Part shown: in pieces, positions 23,049-23,528 of the stretch
How the letters are laid out: every line of letters starts with the position of its first letter
Numbering within the stretch: the stretch's first letter is position 1
NCBI GenBank assembly: GCA_044228045.1
Contig: JBGAVQ010000060.1
Location: 1 to 23,528 of the forward strand
DNA length: 23,528 bases
Direction of reading: 5' to 3'
Origin: JAXLVB01 sp044228045
GTDB taxonomy: Bacteria; Bacteroidota; Bacteroidia; Cytophagales; Spirosomataceae
Notes under the pieces: model-generated
The model's input: only the letters and a program-made list of their open reading frames with translations
Database searches by the model: none
What the model was told of the DNA's origin: nothing
Program-made: the position numbers and the translations under genes

Positions 23049-23528
23049 ATGTAATACAGACTTGTCAATGGCTGCAAGAGTCGTTTTTCCTGTTAAAGCC
23101 ATCGCCATTTCCAATTCTTTCTGTAGAATAGTTAGCACCTTCGCTACGCCTTCGGCTCCTCCTGCCGACAACCCAAAACAGATCGGACGACCTACCAAGA
23201 CGGCATTTGCACCCATTGCTAAGGCTTTTAATACGTCTGTACCTCGCCTAATACCACCATCCATCAACAAGGGGATTCTGCCAGCTACTTGATCGGCAAT
23301 GCGGGGCATTACTTCGGCGGTAGCAGGCACGGTGTCGAGGTTACGGCCACCATGATTAGAGACCACAATACCGTCTGCACCAGCTTGAATGGCTAATTCG
23401 GCATCGGCAGGGTGTAAAATTCCTTTAAGTAAAACAGGTACACTGGTGAATGATTTTATCCAAGTAATGTCATCCCAAGTCAATGGATTGTGTTCAGTTG
23501 AAATTCGGGCGGCGTTACCCAAATTAGT
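23046..23528 (-). CDS. FMN-dependent alpha-hydroxyacid oxidase/dehydrogenase, C-terminal part (cut by window edge)
   Basis: The frame is open at the right edge; 160 C-terminal residues are present of an enzyme family usually 350-400 long. Landmarks include VLLKGIL (Lys contacting FMN), SNHGGRNLD (catalytic His with the substrate-binding Arg), and the phosphate-binding DGGIRRGTDVLKALAMGANAVLVGRP. Family members (L-lactate dehydrogenase LldD, glycolate oxidase, lactate oxidase) oxidise L-2-hydroxy acids to keto acids with FMN. Which acceptor is used cannot be told from this part. The TTG near 23520 is internal, not the true start. The SDR gene follows on the same strand after the AGTC-repeat region. 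Confidence 0.92.
   Translation of the reverse strand, partial: TNLGNAARISTEHNPLTWDDITWIKSFTSVPVLLKGILHPADAELAIQAGADGIVVSNHGGRNLDTVPATAEVMPRIADQVAGRIPLLMDGGIRRGTDVLKALAMGANAVLVGRPICFGLSAGGAEGVAKVLTILQKELEMAMALTGKTTLAAIDKSVLH

Overview
The window looks like a chromosomal segment of a Bacteroidota bacterium, most likely a member of the Cytophagales. The support is a large TonB-dependent receptor with an N-terminal carboxypeptidase-regulatory-like domain, promoter candidates of the Bacteroidota TTG...TAnnTTTG type, scarce Shine-Dalgarno sequences, a LytS/LytTR two-component pair and generally AT-rich intergenic DNA. Genus-level assignment is not possible from this sequence alone.

Layout. 1-1283 (minus): a membrane protein followed by a PQQ-propeller-like lipoprotein that runs off the left edge. 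1406-4820 (minus): terminator and an Oar-like TonB-dependent receptor. 5142-7308 (plus): selD overlapping a BamA/TamA-type beta-barrel gene. 7528-8400: a small conserved protein and a convergent DUF962/Mpo1-like membrane protein that share a terminator. 8527-9744: an IS701-like insertion sequence with intact inverted repeats and a 5-bp target duplication, whose transposase is broken in three places. 10094-11919 (plus): a tightly packed operon of ECF-type sigma factor, membrane protein and HD-domain nucleotidase. 12043-12237: a small lipoprotein. 12244-14273 (minus): glgE (maltosyltransferase), broken by a 59-bp tandem duplication. 14513-16314 (plus): histidine kinase and LytTR regulator, convergent with a chromate-transporter family gene (16340-17506). 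17507-18066: a gene-poor stretch holding a nested palindrome and the remnant of a small coiled-coil gene. 18067-20902 (minus): 2OG-Fe(II) oxygenase, FAD-linked 2-hydroxyacid dehydrogenase, and two small proteins, one apparently broken. 21077-23528 (minus): secreted Mn-type superoxide dismutase, an SDR dehydrogenase, an AGTC-repeat region, and the C-terminal half of an FMN-dependent 2-hydroxyacid oxidase that runs off the right edge.

Functionally, the right third is a loose redox and hydroxyacid neighbourhood: FAD-type and FMN-type 2-hydroxyacid oxidoreductases (which in known members often have opposite stereo-preference), an SDR and a periplasmic SOD. No single undescribed multi-gene system is evident. 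The most unusual signals are structural. Two loci are frameshifted by tandem duplications: an exact 100-bp copy in the IS, and a 59-bp copy in glgE whose two units differ only at three synonymous sites. A three-stem nested palindrome lies at 17517-17628. Short degenerate repeats with about 10-bp spacing sit just downstream of several minus-strand stop codons. Two small reading frames appear to be interrupted by single stop codons. The duplications may be assembly or strain-mixture artefacts and need read-level checking before any biological reading.
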